From Pseudomonas putida (GTDB lineage Bacteria; Pseudomonadota; Gammaproteobacteria; Pseudomonadales; Pseudomonadaceae): 64,000 nucleotides of DNA. The notes beneath the pieces are model-generated. The model was not told the DNA's origin. It saw only the letters and a list, made by a program, of their open reading frames with translations, and did no database searches. Shown piece by piece: positions 9,806 to 18,751 of this stretch. A program made the position numbers and the translations under genes. Positions within the stretch are counted from its first letter, which is position 1. The number at the start of each line of letters is the position of its first letter. Location: NCBI RefSeq assembly GCF_016406145.1, contig NZ_CP066306.1:4526001-4590000 (forward strand), in the 5' to 3' direction.

Positions 9806-10675
9806 TCAAAGTAGCCCCAGTTGTTCGACCTCAGGGGCCCGTGGCAATTCCGGCAAAGCTGCCAACCCCGGCAAGCGCGCCATCAGCCGCTGATGAAAAC
9901 GCTGAGCCAACGCGGCTGCCAGGCGGTTGTCCGAGGTGTGCAGGAAGATGTACGGGCTACGGCCTTCCTCGATCCAGCTGGCGACCTTTTCAACCCAGGG
10001 CGAAAGAAACGCTTCGTTGGCATCGAGCACGGGGTGGCCGATAAAACGGACCTGTGGATGCTGGCTGAAAGCTGCGGGGCGCGGGGGAACCTTGGGCTTC
10101 TTGGCTTGCGCATCGAGCACGGCGGCCTCACGCGAGGTACAGCTGAACAATGCACGCGGGTCCAGGCAAATACGTTCAACACCGCGATCGTGCAGCAAAC
10201 GGTTGAGCAGCCGCTCCTCCTCACCCTTGGTGAAAAAAGCCTGGTTACGCACTTCCACCGCCACAGGCACGCCGAGTTCATCGAGAAAATGCCCCAGCTC
10301 AGCCAGGCGAGCCGGGCCGAACTGAGCCGGTAATTGCAACCAGTACGGTGACACCCGCTGGCCGAGGGGCGCCATCAGCCGGGTGAAGTCCAATGCTGCT
10401 TCCAGTCGATCGCGCAGGTCGCCTTCATGGCTGACATCACGGGGAAACTTGGCAGTAAAACGAAAGTGCGCAGGCATGACCTGCGCCCAACGGTCGACAG
10501 TGCTCGACGCTGGGCGGGCATAGAAGGTGGTGTTGCCCTCAACTGCATTCAGCACCTGGCTGTAAAGGCCAAGAAATTCGCCGGTGCGGGCGTCAGCGGG
10601 ATACAGGTAGTCGCGCCAGGCGCTTTCGCTCCATGACGGGCAACCCAGGAAATAAGGCAGATGGGATGAACTCAT
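9806..10675 (-). CDS. DUF72 domain-containing protein (YecE-like)
   Basis: A 289-residue DUF72 protein, a TIM-barrel-like family of unknown function. Recognisable parts are the N-terminal YFLGCPSWSESAWRDYLYP, the region FYARPASSTVDRWAQVMPAH, FTAKFPRDVSHE, and the late VRFIGHPVLDANEAFLSPWV and FLHTSDNRLAAALAQ. No signal peptide is present. It lies between the PEP mutase-family gene and a small hypothetical gene, all on the minus strand with 3 to 29 base gaps, which suggests one transcription unit. The biochemical role of DUF72 proteins is not established. Confidence 0.85.
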   Translation of the reverse strand: MSSSHLPYFLGCPSWSESAWRDYLYPADARTGEFLGLYSQVLNAVEGNTTFYARPASSTVDRWAQVMPAHFRFTAKFPRDVSHEGDLRDRLEAALDFTRLMAPLGQRVSPYWLQLPAQFGPARLAELGHFLDELGVPVAVEVRNQAFFTKGEEERLLNRLLHDRGVERICLDPRALFSCTSREAAVLDAQAKKPKVPPRPAAFSQHPQVRFIGHPVLDANEAFLSPWVEKVASWIEEGRSPYIFLHTSDNRLAAALAQRFHQRLMARLPGLAALPELPRAPEVEQLGLL

Positions 10676-10678
10676 CCC

Positions 10679-10966
10679 TCAAATGTACAGGTCCAGCCCC
10701 AGCACTTCCATGTCCCAATCGGTAAAACCGGCAGTACTGAGGTAGCTGGCCAGCGCAGTGGCCGTGCGGCGGTCACGGGCACGTGGGAAAACCATGTCCT
10801 GCTGACGTGCAGGCAGGCCACCGGGGCGACGGCGCGGCGCCGCTTCCTGACCAGCATCGACCTCTTCGACGAGCTCGGCATCGTCGATGCTGTCATCGCG
10901 CACCGCCGCTTTGCGCGGCGCGCGCTTTACCGGATAGGACTGCGATGAGAAACCGTCGATACGCAT
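10679..10966 (-). CDS. Small hypothetical protein, upstream partner of the DUF72 gene
   Basis: A 95-residue protein starting MRIDGFSSQSYPVKR. The middle is charged and low complexity (acidic DDSIDDAELVEEVDAG, then RRRPGGLPAR), and the C-terminus is more ordered (ATALASYLSTAGFTDWDMEV). I recognise no domain. I chose the ATG at 10966 over an in-frame GTG at 10975. The stop codon lies 3 bases from the DUF72 start, so translation of the two may be coupled. It is probably real because of this spacing and its coherent C-terminal part. Confidence 0.65.
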   Translation of the reverse strand: MRIDGFSSQSYPVKRAPRKAAVRDDSIDDAELVEEVDAGQEAAPRRRPGGLPARQQDMVFPRARDRRTATALASYLSTAGFTDWDMEVLGLDLYI

Positions 10967-11095
10967 GATGAGCACTCAGGACCAATGATGGCAATTTAGC
11001 AGCATCAGGGCTCCATCGCTAATGCTCTAGTGATAACTGGACCACAGTTTGCACCAAAGGTTTTATCGACAAGCGCGATAACCGACGGACAGCCG

Positions 11096-11770
11096 TCAGC
11101 GGGCTTTGGGCGTAGCTACATTATCGCGCAGGTAAACCGGTTGCGCCTGATCGGCAACAATTGCCTCGCCGCGTGCCCAGGCGAAGCTGGCCAGGCTGAG
11201 GATGTCCAGCGCATTGGGCAACGCCGAAGGGTTGCTGGCACTGGCCTGTACGGCCAGACGCTCGGCATAGCCCCAGCCGGTACCGGCACCGTACCAATCG
11301 CCGCTGCTGCCATCAGGCAACGCCACGCGCTCCGGTGGTAGCACCGCTTCCAGGCCTTGAAGGCGCATTTCGCCATGCACCGCCTTGTAGCAACCCCAGT
11401 ACACCTCATCCATGCGCGCATCGATGGCAGCCGCTACCTGCTGCGCGCCATGTTCGCGCAACGCCCCCTGAGCCAGCGCGGCCAGGTTGGACACCGGCAG
11501 TACCGGGCGCTCCAGGGCGAAAGCCAAGCCTTGCACCACGCCGATGGCAATGCGCACGCCGGTGAAGGCGCCGGGGCCACGGCCGAAGGCAATGGCATCA
11601 AGGGCATTGAGCGCCACGCCGGAATCACCCAGCAGCTGCTTGATCATCGGCAGCAGCTTCTGCGCGTGCATGCGCGGGATCACCTCGTAATGGCTGGTTA
11701 CCTTGCCATCATGCAGCAGCGCGACGGAACAGGCTTCGGTGGCGGTATCCAGGGCCAGCAGGGTGGTCAT
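11096..11770 (-). CDS. tsaB: tRNA N6-adenosine threonylcarbamoyltransferase complex subunit TsaB
   Basis: A 224-residue TsaB (YeaZ), partner of TsaD, TsaE and TsaC in making the t6A modification at position 37 of ANN-decoding tRNAs. The actin-like ATPase fold signature is visible: MTTLLALDTATEACSVAL, HAQKLLPMIKQLL, and the family-specific FGRGPGAFTGVRIAIGVVQG. The reading frame extends 26 codons upstream, but the ATG at 11770 gives the canonical MTTLLALDTAT start. It lies downstream of adk on the same strand and is separated from it by a strong hairpin at 11819-11838. Confidence 0.95.
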   Translation of the reverse strand: MTTLLALDTATEACSVALLHDGKVTSHYEVIPRMHAQKLLPMIKQLLGDSGVALNALDAIAFGRGPGAFTGVRIAIGVVQGLAFALERPVLPVSNLAALAQGALREHGAQQVAAAIDARMDEVYWGCYKAVHGEMRLQGLEAVLPPERVALPDGSSGDWYGAGTGWGYAERLAVQASASNPSALPNALDILSLASFAWARGEAIVADQAQPVYLRDNVATPKAR

Positions 11771-11818
11771 CGAACGGGTATCCAGGAGCAAGTGAAAAGA
11801 GCGGCAGTATAAACGACA

Positions 11819-11838
11819 ACGGCCCGCAAGCGGGCCGT
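11819..11838 (-). terminator. Hairpin downstream of adk
   Basis: ACGGCCCGC (11819-11827) and GCGGGCCGT (11830-11838) are perfect inverted arms with only two bases between them (in practice a 4-base loop). In the minus direction the stem is followed by TGTCGTTTAT, a weak T-rich tract. It lies 20 bases after the adk stop codon and probably terminates or attenuates adk transcription before tsaB. Confidence 0.65.
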
Positions 11839-11857
11839 CGTGACGCACGGTGATGGA

Positions 11858-12625
<768 letters not shown>

Positions 12626-12765
12626 TCAGCCAGACAAGCGTCCCAAAGTTGCAGGAATGGGCCATCTGTAGCCAAGGCTGCAGGCGGTTGCGCCCGGCGC
12701 AACCACCTTCCCTGCCCTGGCTTGGCCCCCATGAAGGCCTTGCGCGTGGGCACCCAGGCATTGTC

Positions 12766-15393
12766 TCAGCCTGTGTTGCGCAGGCCTGCGGCGATCCCTG
12801 CCACTGTCACCAGCAGGGCCTGCTCCAACGGGCTGTCCAGAGCGGCTTCACGGCTGCGTGAGCGCGCCAGCAGCTCGGCCTGGAGCCGATGCAGCGGGTC
12901 CAGGTAGGTGTTGCGCAGGCTGATGAATTCCAGCGTTTCCGGGCTGTGCGCCAGTAGCACCTGCTGCCCGGTCAAGCCCAGTACCACCTGACAGGACTGC
13001 GACAATAGGTCGCGCAGATGTGCACCTAAAGGAAGCAACTCCGGTTGCACCAGACGTTCGTCGTAGGCCTCGGCAATCTGCGCATCCGCTTTGGCCAGGA
13101 CCATCTCCAGCATGTCGATGCGGGTACGGAAGAACGGCCACTGCTCACGCATCTGCGCCAGCAACTCACCCTGCCCCCGTGCCAGCGCATTGCTCAATGC
13201 GGTCTCCCATCCCAACCAGGCCGGCAGCATCAGGCGGGTCTGGGTCCAGCCGAAGATCCATGGAATGGCCCGCAGGCTTTCGATTCCACCGGCACGGCGC
13301 TTGGCCGGGCGGCTGCCCAGCGGCAGGCGACCCAGCTCCTGCTCGGGTGTGGACTGGCGGAAATACTCGACGAAATCCGGGTTCTCCCGTACCACGCTGC
13401 GGTAAGCCTTGACGCCATCGGCGGCCAGTTGGTCCATCAAGGCGCGCCAGGCCGGTTCAGGTGGCGGCGGCGGCAGCAAGGTGGCTTCCAGCACCGCAGC
13501 CAGGTACAGATTGAGGTTTTGCTCGGCGATACTTGGCAAACCAAACTTGAAGCGGATCATCTCGCCTTGCTCGGTGGTGCGGAACCGCCCCGCCACTGAC
13601 CCCGGTGGTTGCGAGAGGATCGCCGCGTGGGCCGGGCCACCGCCGCGGCCGACAGTGCCGCCACGGCCATGGAACAGCAGCAGTTCGACCTGATGGTCAC
13701 GGCAGATGCGTACCAGATTTTCCTGCGCCCGATATTGGGCCCAGGCCGCGGCGGTGGTCCCGGCGTCCTTGGCCGAATCGGAGTAGCCGATCATCACTTC
13801 CTGCGGCCCGCGCAAGCCCGCGCGATAGCCAGGCAGGCCGAGCAGCCGCTCCATCACTGGCCCCGCGTTGTCCAGATCGGCCAGGGTTTCGAACAGCGGC
13901 ACCACGCGCATCGGCCTGGTCAGGCCGGCTTCCTTGAGCAGCAACTGCACCGCCAATACGTCCGATGCAGCGCCCGCCATGGAGATGACATACGAACCGA
14001 GGGATGCGCCCGGCGCCGCAGCGATCTCGCGACAGGTGGCGAGCACTTCGGCGGTATCCGCCTGGGGCGTGAAGTGGGCCGGCAGCAATGGCCGGCGGTT
14101 TTTCAATTCGGCCTGCAGGAACGCGATACGCTTGTCTTCATCCCAGTCCGCATAACTGCCCATGCCCAGATAATCGGTGATCTCCGACAGTGCGTCGCGG
14201 TGTCGGGCGGCGTCCTGGCGCACGTCCAGCCGCCCCAGAAACAGGCCAAAAGTCACCGCACGCCGCAGACTGTCTAGCAATGGCCCATCGGCAATCACGC
14301 CCATGCCGCATTCGTGCAGGGACTGGTAGCACAGCTCCAGCGGCGCGATCAGGTCACGGTTGTCCACCAGCACATCGGCACTGGCCGGCTGGGTAGCGGT
14401 GAGCGACGCATGGGCCCAGGCGCGCGTCGCCCGCAAGCGGTCACGCAATTGTTTGAGGACAGCGCGGTAGGGCTCGGGGGTGTCCCCTACCCGCTCGCGC
14501 ACAGCGCTGCTGGCCTGCTGCATGGACAACTCTGCCGCCAGCGCGTCGACATCGCGCAAAAACAGGTCGGCCGCCATCCAGCGTGCCAGCAGCAACACTT
14601 CGCGGGTCACGGCGGCGGTCACGTTGGGGTTGCCATCACGATCACCGCCCATCCACGAGGCAAAGCGCACAGGTGCCGCTTCCAGTGGCAGGCGCAGGCC
14701 AGTGGCGTCGAACAGCGCCTTGTCCACCTTGCGCAGATGGCTGGGGATGGCATGCCACAGGGAATGCTCGATCACCGCGAAGCCCCATTTGGCTTCGTCT
14801 ACCGGCGTTGGTCGGGTACGGCGGATTTCTTCTGTGTGCCAGGCCTCAGCGATCAAACGGCGCAGGCGCTCGCGTACTTGCTGGCGCTCGCCCGGGGTCA
14901 GGTCGCGATGGTCCTGCGCGGCCAACTGACCGGCAATGGCATCGTACTTCTGGATCAATGTGCGGCGCGCCACTTCGGTGGGATGCGCAGTGAGCACCAA
15001 CTGGATATCGAGCTTGGCCAACTGCCTGGCCAAGGCATCGTCCTTGTGCCCGGCCCGCTTGAGACGCGCCAGCAACTCAGGCAGCACCCGCGCCTCGAAA
15101 GGCTCTGGCTGCTCGGCATCGCGGCGACGGATCAGCTGGTACTGCTCAGCCATGTTGGCCAGGTTGAGGAACTGGTTGAAGGCACGTGCCACCGGCAGCA
15201 AGTCTTCTTCAGCCAGGTTCGCCAAGGTAGAGCTCAGCTGTTCGCCGGCGCTGCGCCGGTCCGCCTTGGCGCTATGGCGAATGTCCTCGATTTTCTGCAG
15301 GAACGCGTCACCGTGCTGCTGGCGTATGGTTTCGCCGAGCAGCTCCCCCAAAACATGGACATCTTCACGCAAGCGCACATCGATATCAGTCAT
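12766..15393 (-). CDS. ppc: Phosphoenolpyruvate carboxylase
   Basis: An 875-residue PEP carboxylase, which adds bicarbonate to PEP to make oxaloacetate and replenish the TCA cycle. Conserved elements are the catalytic-histidine motif [14 protein letters not shown] near residue 138, the [16 protein letters not shown] segment, the glycine-rich catalytic loop ([16 protein letters not shown]), and the C-terminal region ([20 protein letters not shown]) ending in NTG, the usual PEPC terminus. Length fits the bacterial family (about 870-900). A long antisense frame covers its 5' half but shows no protein-like features. It stands upstream of adk on the same strand, as is typical in pseudomonads. Confidence 0.97.
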   Translation of the reverse strand: MTDIDVRLREDVHVLGELLGETIRQQHGDAFLQKIEDIRHSAKADRRSAGEQLSSTLANLAEEDLLPVARAFNQFLNLANMAEQYQLIRRRDAEQPEPFEARVLPELLARLKRAGHKDDALARQLAKLDIQLVLTAHPTEVARRTLIQKYDAIAGQLAAQDHRDLTPGERQQVRERLRRLIAEAWHTEEIRRTRPTPVDEAKWGFAVIEHSLWHAIPSHLRKVDKALFDATGLRLPLEAAPVRFASWMGGDRDGNPNVTAAVTREVLLLARWMAADLFLRDVDALAAELSMQQASSAVRERVGDTPEPYRAVLKQLRDRLRATRAWAHASLTATQPASADVLVDNRDLIAPLELCYQSLHECGMGVIADGPLLDSLRRAVTFGLFLGRLDVRQDAARHRDALSEITDYLGMGSYADWDEDKRIAFLQAELKNRRPLLPAHFTPQADTAEVLATCREIAAAPGASLGSYVISMAGAASDVLAVQLLLKEAGLTRPMRVVPLFETLADLDNAGPVMERLLGLPGYRAGLRGPQEVMIGYSDSAKDAGTTAAAWAQYRAQENLVRICRDHQVELLLFHGRGGTVGRGGGPAHAAILSQPPGSVAGRFRTTEQGEMIRFKFGLPSIAEQNLNLYLAAVLEATLLPPPPPEPAWRALMDQLAADGVKAYRSVVRENPDFVEYFRQSTPEQELGRLPLGSRPAKRRAGGIESLRAIPWIFGWTQTRLMLPAWLGWETALSNALARGQGELLAQMREQWPFFRTRIDMLEMVLAKADAQIAEAYDERLVQPELLPLGAHLRDLLSQSCQVVLGLTGQQVLLAHSPETLEFISLRNTYLDPLHRLQAELLARSRSREAALDSPLEQALLVTVAGIAAGLRNTG

Positions 15394-15563
15394 TGGCCCT
15401 CTCTTCGGCGCGGCTCGCCCGCGCTCTGCTCAGGAAACAGCACTGGCCCAAGAGTGCCCACAGCGGGGCCGCCATGGCAAGCCACAACCGGTAAAGCAAA
15501 CTAAAGTAAAACCACAGCAGTCCGATGCAGTGCAGCCTTTCCGAGGCGTTTACAGAGGTCATC

Positions 15564-15908
15564 ATGAAAATCCGCGAACTCGCCCAGCACTGGGAACAAA
15601 ACGCCGCAGGCACCCTGAGCCCGACCGGCCATACCTTGCACCTTGACCTTGAGTCGGAGGCGCGCCTGGCAGCGCTCATCGACATGTACCCCAAGCGCAC
15701 CGCCGAGGAACTGCTCGGTGAGCTGGTCGCAGCCGCGCTCGAGGAGCTTGAAGCCAGCTTCCCCTACGTGCAGGGCCACAAGGTCATTTCCACCGATGAA
15801 GAAGGCGATCCGCTGTACGAAGATATAGGCTCTACACCGCGTTTTCTGGCGCTTTCAAGGCGCCATCTGCACACGCTCAGCAACCCCGGCGAGAACAGCG
15901 GAAACTGA
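15564..15908 (+). CDS. Conserved small protein, annotated in pseudomonads as a pilin assembly protein
   Basis: A 114-residue soluble protein starting MKIRELAQHWEQNAAG. The middle (LESEARLAALIDMYPKRTAE, LLGELVAAALEELEASFPYV) resembles a ribbon-helix-helix-like helical segment, followed by GDPLYEDIGSTPRFLALSRR. Homologues next to ppc in Pseudomonas are, from memory, labelled pilin assembly or type 1 pili tip component, but no pilus gene is nearby and I see no direct evidence for that role. AGAGG lies 5 bases before the ATG at 15564. A hairpin at 15924-15948 follows. Confidence 0.75.
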   Translation: MKIRELAQHWEQNAAGTLSPTGHTLHLDLESEARLAALIDMYPKRTAEELLGELVAAALEELEASFPYVQGHKVISTDEEGDPLYEDIGSTPRFLALSRRHLHTLSNPGENSGN

Positions 15909-15923
15909 CGCGCCTGCCTCCTG

Positions 15924-15948
15924 TTCCGGGCTGCACTCCAGCCCGGAA
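15924..15948 (+). terminator. Hairpin after the pilin-assembly-like gene
   Basis: TTCCGGGCTG (15924-15933) and CAGCCCGGAA (15939-15948) make a perfect 10-bp stem with a CACTC loop, 15 bases after the stop codon. No T-run follows, so this may be a processing or Rho-associated hairpin rather than a complete intrinsic terminator. Confidence 0.5.
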
Positions 15949-15986
15949 TACCGCTTCTGACAGTGGAAGTTCCGCACCCACACCAC

Positions 15987-16000
15987 TGACCGATCAGTCA
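15987..16000. promoter_or_regulatory. TetR-type dyad upstream of the DUF4398/OmpA pair
   Basis: The 14 bases TGACCGATCAGTCA are palindromic around a central GATC at 12 of 14 positions, similar in look to operators bound by TetR-family repressors. The site lies 180 bases upstream of the lipoprotein start at 16180. Just downstream, AATAGTT (16003-16009) and AACTATT (16024-16030) form another inverted pair around a T-run. Function is inferred from form only. Confidence 0.35.
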
Positions 16001-16179
16001 GAAATAGTTGGCATTTTTTTCTGAACTATTCAAAAAACGACCCAGTCACAGCCAATAGCCATCACGCTAAAACCCTGCACACTGTCGTCGTGCACTGTTG
16101 AGCTGACGCACACGGCGATGCCAGGGATTGAGCGATGGGATGGACTGCTACGGACATCGTCGTTATCAGGAGTGATCCA

Positions 16180-16593
16180 ATGGAGCTGACCACCATGAAG
16201 ACCCGCACTTCGAAACTTTCCTCCACTCATGTGCGCGGGTTCAAGCTGGCCGCGCTGGCCCTGGGCAGTAGCCTGGTCCTGGCCGGCTGTGCGGGCAACC
16301 CGCCCACTGAGCAGTATGCCGTCACCCAGTCCGCCGTGAACTCCGCCGTCAGCGCTGGCGGTACCGAGTTCGCCGCCGTTGAAATGAAAGCGGCGCAGGA
16401 CAAGTTCAAGCAGGCCGAAATCGCCATGCACGACAAGAACTACGAGGACGCCAAGCGTCTGGCCGAGCAGGCCGAATGGGACGCTCGCCTCGCTGAACGC
16501 AAGGCCCAGGCGGCCAAGGCCCAGAAGGCCGTGCAGGACGCCCGCCAGGGCGTTCAGGACGTACGTCAGGAAGGCCTGCGTAGCGCTCAGTGA
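16180..16593 (+). CDS. DUF4398 domain-containing outer-envelope lipoprotein
   Basis: A 137-residue lipoprotein. After a basic start it has a hydrophobic segment ending in the lipobox LVLAGC. The mature part is a helical DUF4398 domain (AVNSAVSAGGTEFAAVEMKA, FKQAEIAMHDKNYEDAKRLA) followed by an alanine/lysine/glutamine-rich coiled-coil tail. GGAG stands 8 bases before the ATG at 16180; an internal ATG at 16195 is possible. It lies 50 bases upstream of an OmpA-domain lipoprotein that also carries a DUF4398-like helical region, so the two probably form one operon acting at the outer membrane-peptidoglycan interface. Confidence 0.85.
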   Translation: MELTTMKTRTSKLSSTHVRGFKLAALALGSSLVLAGCAGNPPTEQYAVTQSAVNSAVSAGGTEFAAVEMKAAQDKFKQAEIAMHDKNYEDAKRLAEQAEWDARLAERKAQAAKAQKAVQDARQGVQDVRQEGLRSAQ

Positions 16594-16643
16594 GCGCCGC
16601 CAAGCCTGCCTTAGCCTTCGCACTCGATCAAAGGATGAACACT

Positions 16644-17432
16644 ATGCGCAAACACGTCATGATTCCCGCCCTGCTGGCCCTGAGCGTCGGTCTCGCTGCC
16701 TGCTCGCACGACCCGAACGCCAACCTGGAGTCGGCCCGTACCAACTTCTCGTCGCTGCAGAGCGACCCGCAGGCGAGCAAAATCGCAGCCCTTGAAACCA
16801 AGGACGCACAGGACTGGCTGAACAAGGCCGACAAAGCCTACATGGAGCGTGAGGACAGCAAGAAAGTCGACCAGCTGGCCTACCTGACCAACCAGCGCGT
16901 TGAAGTGGCCAAGCAGACCATTGCTCTGCGCTCGGCCGAAAACGAGCTGAAAAACGCCTCGGCCCAACGTGCCCAGGCCAAGCTCGATGCCCGTGACGCG
17001 CAGATCGCCAAGCTTCAGGACAGCCTGAACGCCAAGCAGACCGACCGCGGTACGTTGGTGACCTTCGGCGATGTACTGTTCGACTTCAACAAGGCTGAAC
17101 TCAAGAGCAGCGCCTTGCCCAACGTCACCAAGCTGGCCCAGTTCCTTCAGGAAAACCCTGAGCGCAAGGTAATCGTAGAGGGCTACACCGACAGCGTCGG
17201 CTCGGCTAACTACAACCAGTCCTTGTCCGAGCGTCGCGCCGGTGCCGTGCGCATGGCACTGGTACGCGCAGGCGTGGACCCTGCGCGCATCGTCGCTCAG
17301 GGCTACGGCAAGGAATACCCGGTTGCTGACAACAGCAGCAACTCGGGCCGTGCGCAGAACCGCCGGGTGGAGGTGACCATCTCCAACGACAACCAGCCGG
17401 TAGCGCCGCGTTCGGTGAGCCAGGTGCAGTAA
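16644..17432 (+). CDS. OmpA-family lipoprotein with DUF4398 region
   Basis: A 262-residue lipoprotein with lipobox GLAAC near residue 18. Residues about 20-135 are a helical DUF4398-like and coiled-coil region (DAQDWLNKADKAYMEREDSK). Residues about 145-250 are an OmpA/MotB-type peptidoglycan-binding domain: GDVLFDFNKAELKSSALPNV, VEGYTDSVGSANYNQSLSER, and the terminal GRAQNRRVEVTI. Such proteins tether the outer membrane to peptidoglycan through diaminopimelate. The ATG at 16644 was chosen because AAGG lies 9 bases upstream; an ATG at 16635 is directly against that site. A strong terminator follows at 17450. Confidence 0.9.
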   Translation: MRKHVMIPALLALSVGLAACSHDPNANLESARTNFSSLQSDPQASKIAALETKDAQDWLNKADKAYMEREDSKKVDQLAYLTNQRVEVAKQTIALRSAENELKNASAQRAQAKLDARDAQIAKLQDSLNAKQTDRGTLVTFGDVLFDFNKAELKSSALPNVTKLAQFLQENPERKVIVEGYTDSVGSANYNQSLSERRAGAVRMALVRAGVDPARIVAQGYGKEYPVADNSSNSGRAQNRRVEVTISNDNQPVAPRSVSQVQ

Positions 17433-17449
17433 GGCTCACAGGTCGACAA

Positions 17450-17485
17450 AAGAACCCCGCCTTCATGGCGGGGTTCTTCATTTTT
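17450..17485 (+). terminator. Rho-independent terminator of the OmpA-family gene
   Basis: AAGAACCCCGCC (17450-17461) and GGCGGGGTTCTT (17467-17478) are perfect 12-bp arms with a TTCAT loop, followed by CATTTTT. The hairpin lies 17 bases after the stop codon and also faces the convergent gene at 17505. Confidence 0.85.
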
Positions 17486-17504
17486 CATCGTTGGTTCGAG
17501 CTGG

Positions 17505-17831
17505 TCATTGCACTTGTTGCGGGGTCTGCTCACCCATGCAACGCACCGCACGCTTGCGGTTGTCGACCAGTACCCCGGTAAGGCCCTTTTGCGCTGTGTC
17601 GAACAGCACCAGCACACCGTCCACACACTGCGCCACCTGCGGCGCTGGGTCGAGGGAAACCTTGTAGTCCTCACCAGGCACGGTCTTGAGCATGGTGAAA
17701 TCCTGCAGCAACAACGCATCCTCCGGCTTGGCGAAATGCAGGTAGCCGTAATACCACAGAGCCCCCACCGTCACGATGATGCTGCCGACACCGGTCAGGA
17801 TCAGCGGGATGGCGTTGCGTTCTTCACTCAT
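17505..17831 (-). CDS. Hypothetical single-pass membrane protein
   Basis: A 108-residue protein with one N-terminal membrane helix (IPLILTGVGSIIVTVGALWY) after a short charged start. The remainder is probably periplasmic and contains two cysteines (VAQCVDGVLVLF, RAVRCMGEQTP) that could form a disulfide. I recognise no family. Its ATG overlaps the stop codon of the alpha/beta-hydrolase gene by four bases (17828-17831), so it is translationally coupled to it and is the last gene of that unit. Confidence 0.7.
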   Translation of the reverse strand: MSEERNAIPLILTGVGSIIVTVGALWYYGYLHFAKPEDALLLQDFTMLKTVPGEDYKVSLDPAPQVAQCVDGVLVLFDTAQKGLTGVLVDNRKRAVRCMGEQTPQQVQ

Positions 17832-18751
17832 TGCTTGCTCTTCTCGTCAGGGTAGTTGGGCACTTCTGCCAGCCGTCGCAGGCCGTTGAAATGGCTGGGG
17901 TCATCAAGAAAACGCAGCATCACTTGGCGCCAGACCGGGTCGGCAAAGGTCTGCACATGGCCGCCTCGAGTCAGCTGCAGCACCCTTGGGGGCGGTGCGT
18001 GCTGGTACAAGCGGATGCCGTTGTTCATTGGTACCAGGTTGTCGTCGATGCTATGGAAGAACAGTTTGGGTGGGCTGCTCAAGCGCTCGACCGAACGGAT
18101 CGCGCTGTCACCATCGGGTACTAGCCAGGACAATGGCACCTGCAAGGGCCAGGTCAACCACGATGTACTCAACGCAAAGCGCCCGACATCACGGTAACTG
18201 GCCGGCACACCATCGAACACCAGTGCGCTGAAGCGCTGGCGCTGCTCGGGGTGGGCTGCCAGGTAGTGGATGGCCATTGCCCCGCCCAGGCTCTGCCCCA
18301 GCAATACCAAGGGTTTGCCCTTGACCTCGGGGGCCTGGTCGAGCCATGCCATGGCCGCTGCGATGTCATTGTAGACCTGTGGCAAGCCGGGCTTGCCCTG
18401 GGACAGGCCATAGCCCCGGTAATCGATCATCAGCACCTGATAGCCCTGCTCCGGCAGCCAATAGCTACCGCCCAGGTGCCCGGCCAGATTGCCGCCATTG
18501 CCGTGCAAGTGCAGCACCGTGCCCTTGACCTCGACACCCGCCTTGGCCGGCAGCCACCAGCCATGCAGGCGGACGCCGTCGGCGGTGGTCAGGGTGACAT
18601 CGCGGTACTGCAGCTTGGCACGCTCGGGCGTGAACGGCTGGCCCGGTTCCGGGTAGAACAACAGGCTGCTGCACCCGCCCAGGCCCAACAGCGCCAAACC
18701 CAGTGCCAGGCAGCGGCAGCGCTCAAAGAATGTTCGCGTAGTCGGCTTCAA
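17828..18751 (-). CDS. Alpha/beta hydrolase, lipoprotein
   Basis: A 307-residue serine hydrolase of the BEM46/YfhR-like type. The N-terminus is a lipoprotein signal (LALGLALLGLGGC), so the enzyme is anchored facing the periplasm. The oxyanion region (LHLHGNGGNLAGHLG), nucleophile elbow GQSLGG and a late histidine (LTRGGHVQTFADP) are visible; the acid is probably in DDNLVP. The substrate is unknown. The best start is an unusual TTG at 18751, overlapping the end of the upstream DUF1704 gene by 29 bases; there is no in-frame ATG before the signal peptide and no clear ribosome-binding site, so expression may depend on coupling. Confidence 0.82.
   Translation of the reverse strand: MKPTTRTFFERCRCLALGLALLGLGGCSSLLFYPEPGQPFTPERAKLQYRDVTLTTADGVRLHGWWLPAKAGVEVKGTVLHLHGNGGNLAGHLGGSYWLPEQGYQVLMIDYRGYGLSQGKPGLPQVYNDIAAAMAWLDQAPEVKGKPLVLLGQSLGGAMAIHYLAAHPEQRQRFSALVFDGVPASYRDVGRFALSTSWLTWPLQVPLSWLVPDGDSAIRSVERLSSPPKLFFHSIDDNLVPMNNGIRLYQHAPPPRVLQLTRGGHVQTFADPVWRQVMLRFLDDPSHFNGLRRLAEVPNYPDEKSKQ

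Noticed and set aside
14314..15504. A 396-codon plus-strand frame opposite ppc
   Set aside because: Antisense to a highly conserved gene, without protein-like features or a plausible ribosome-binding site.
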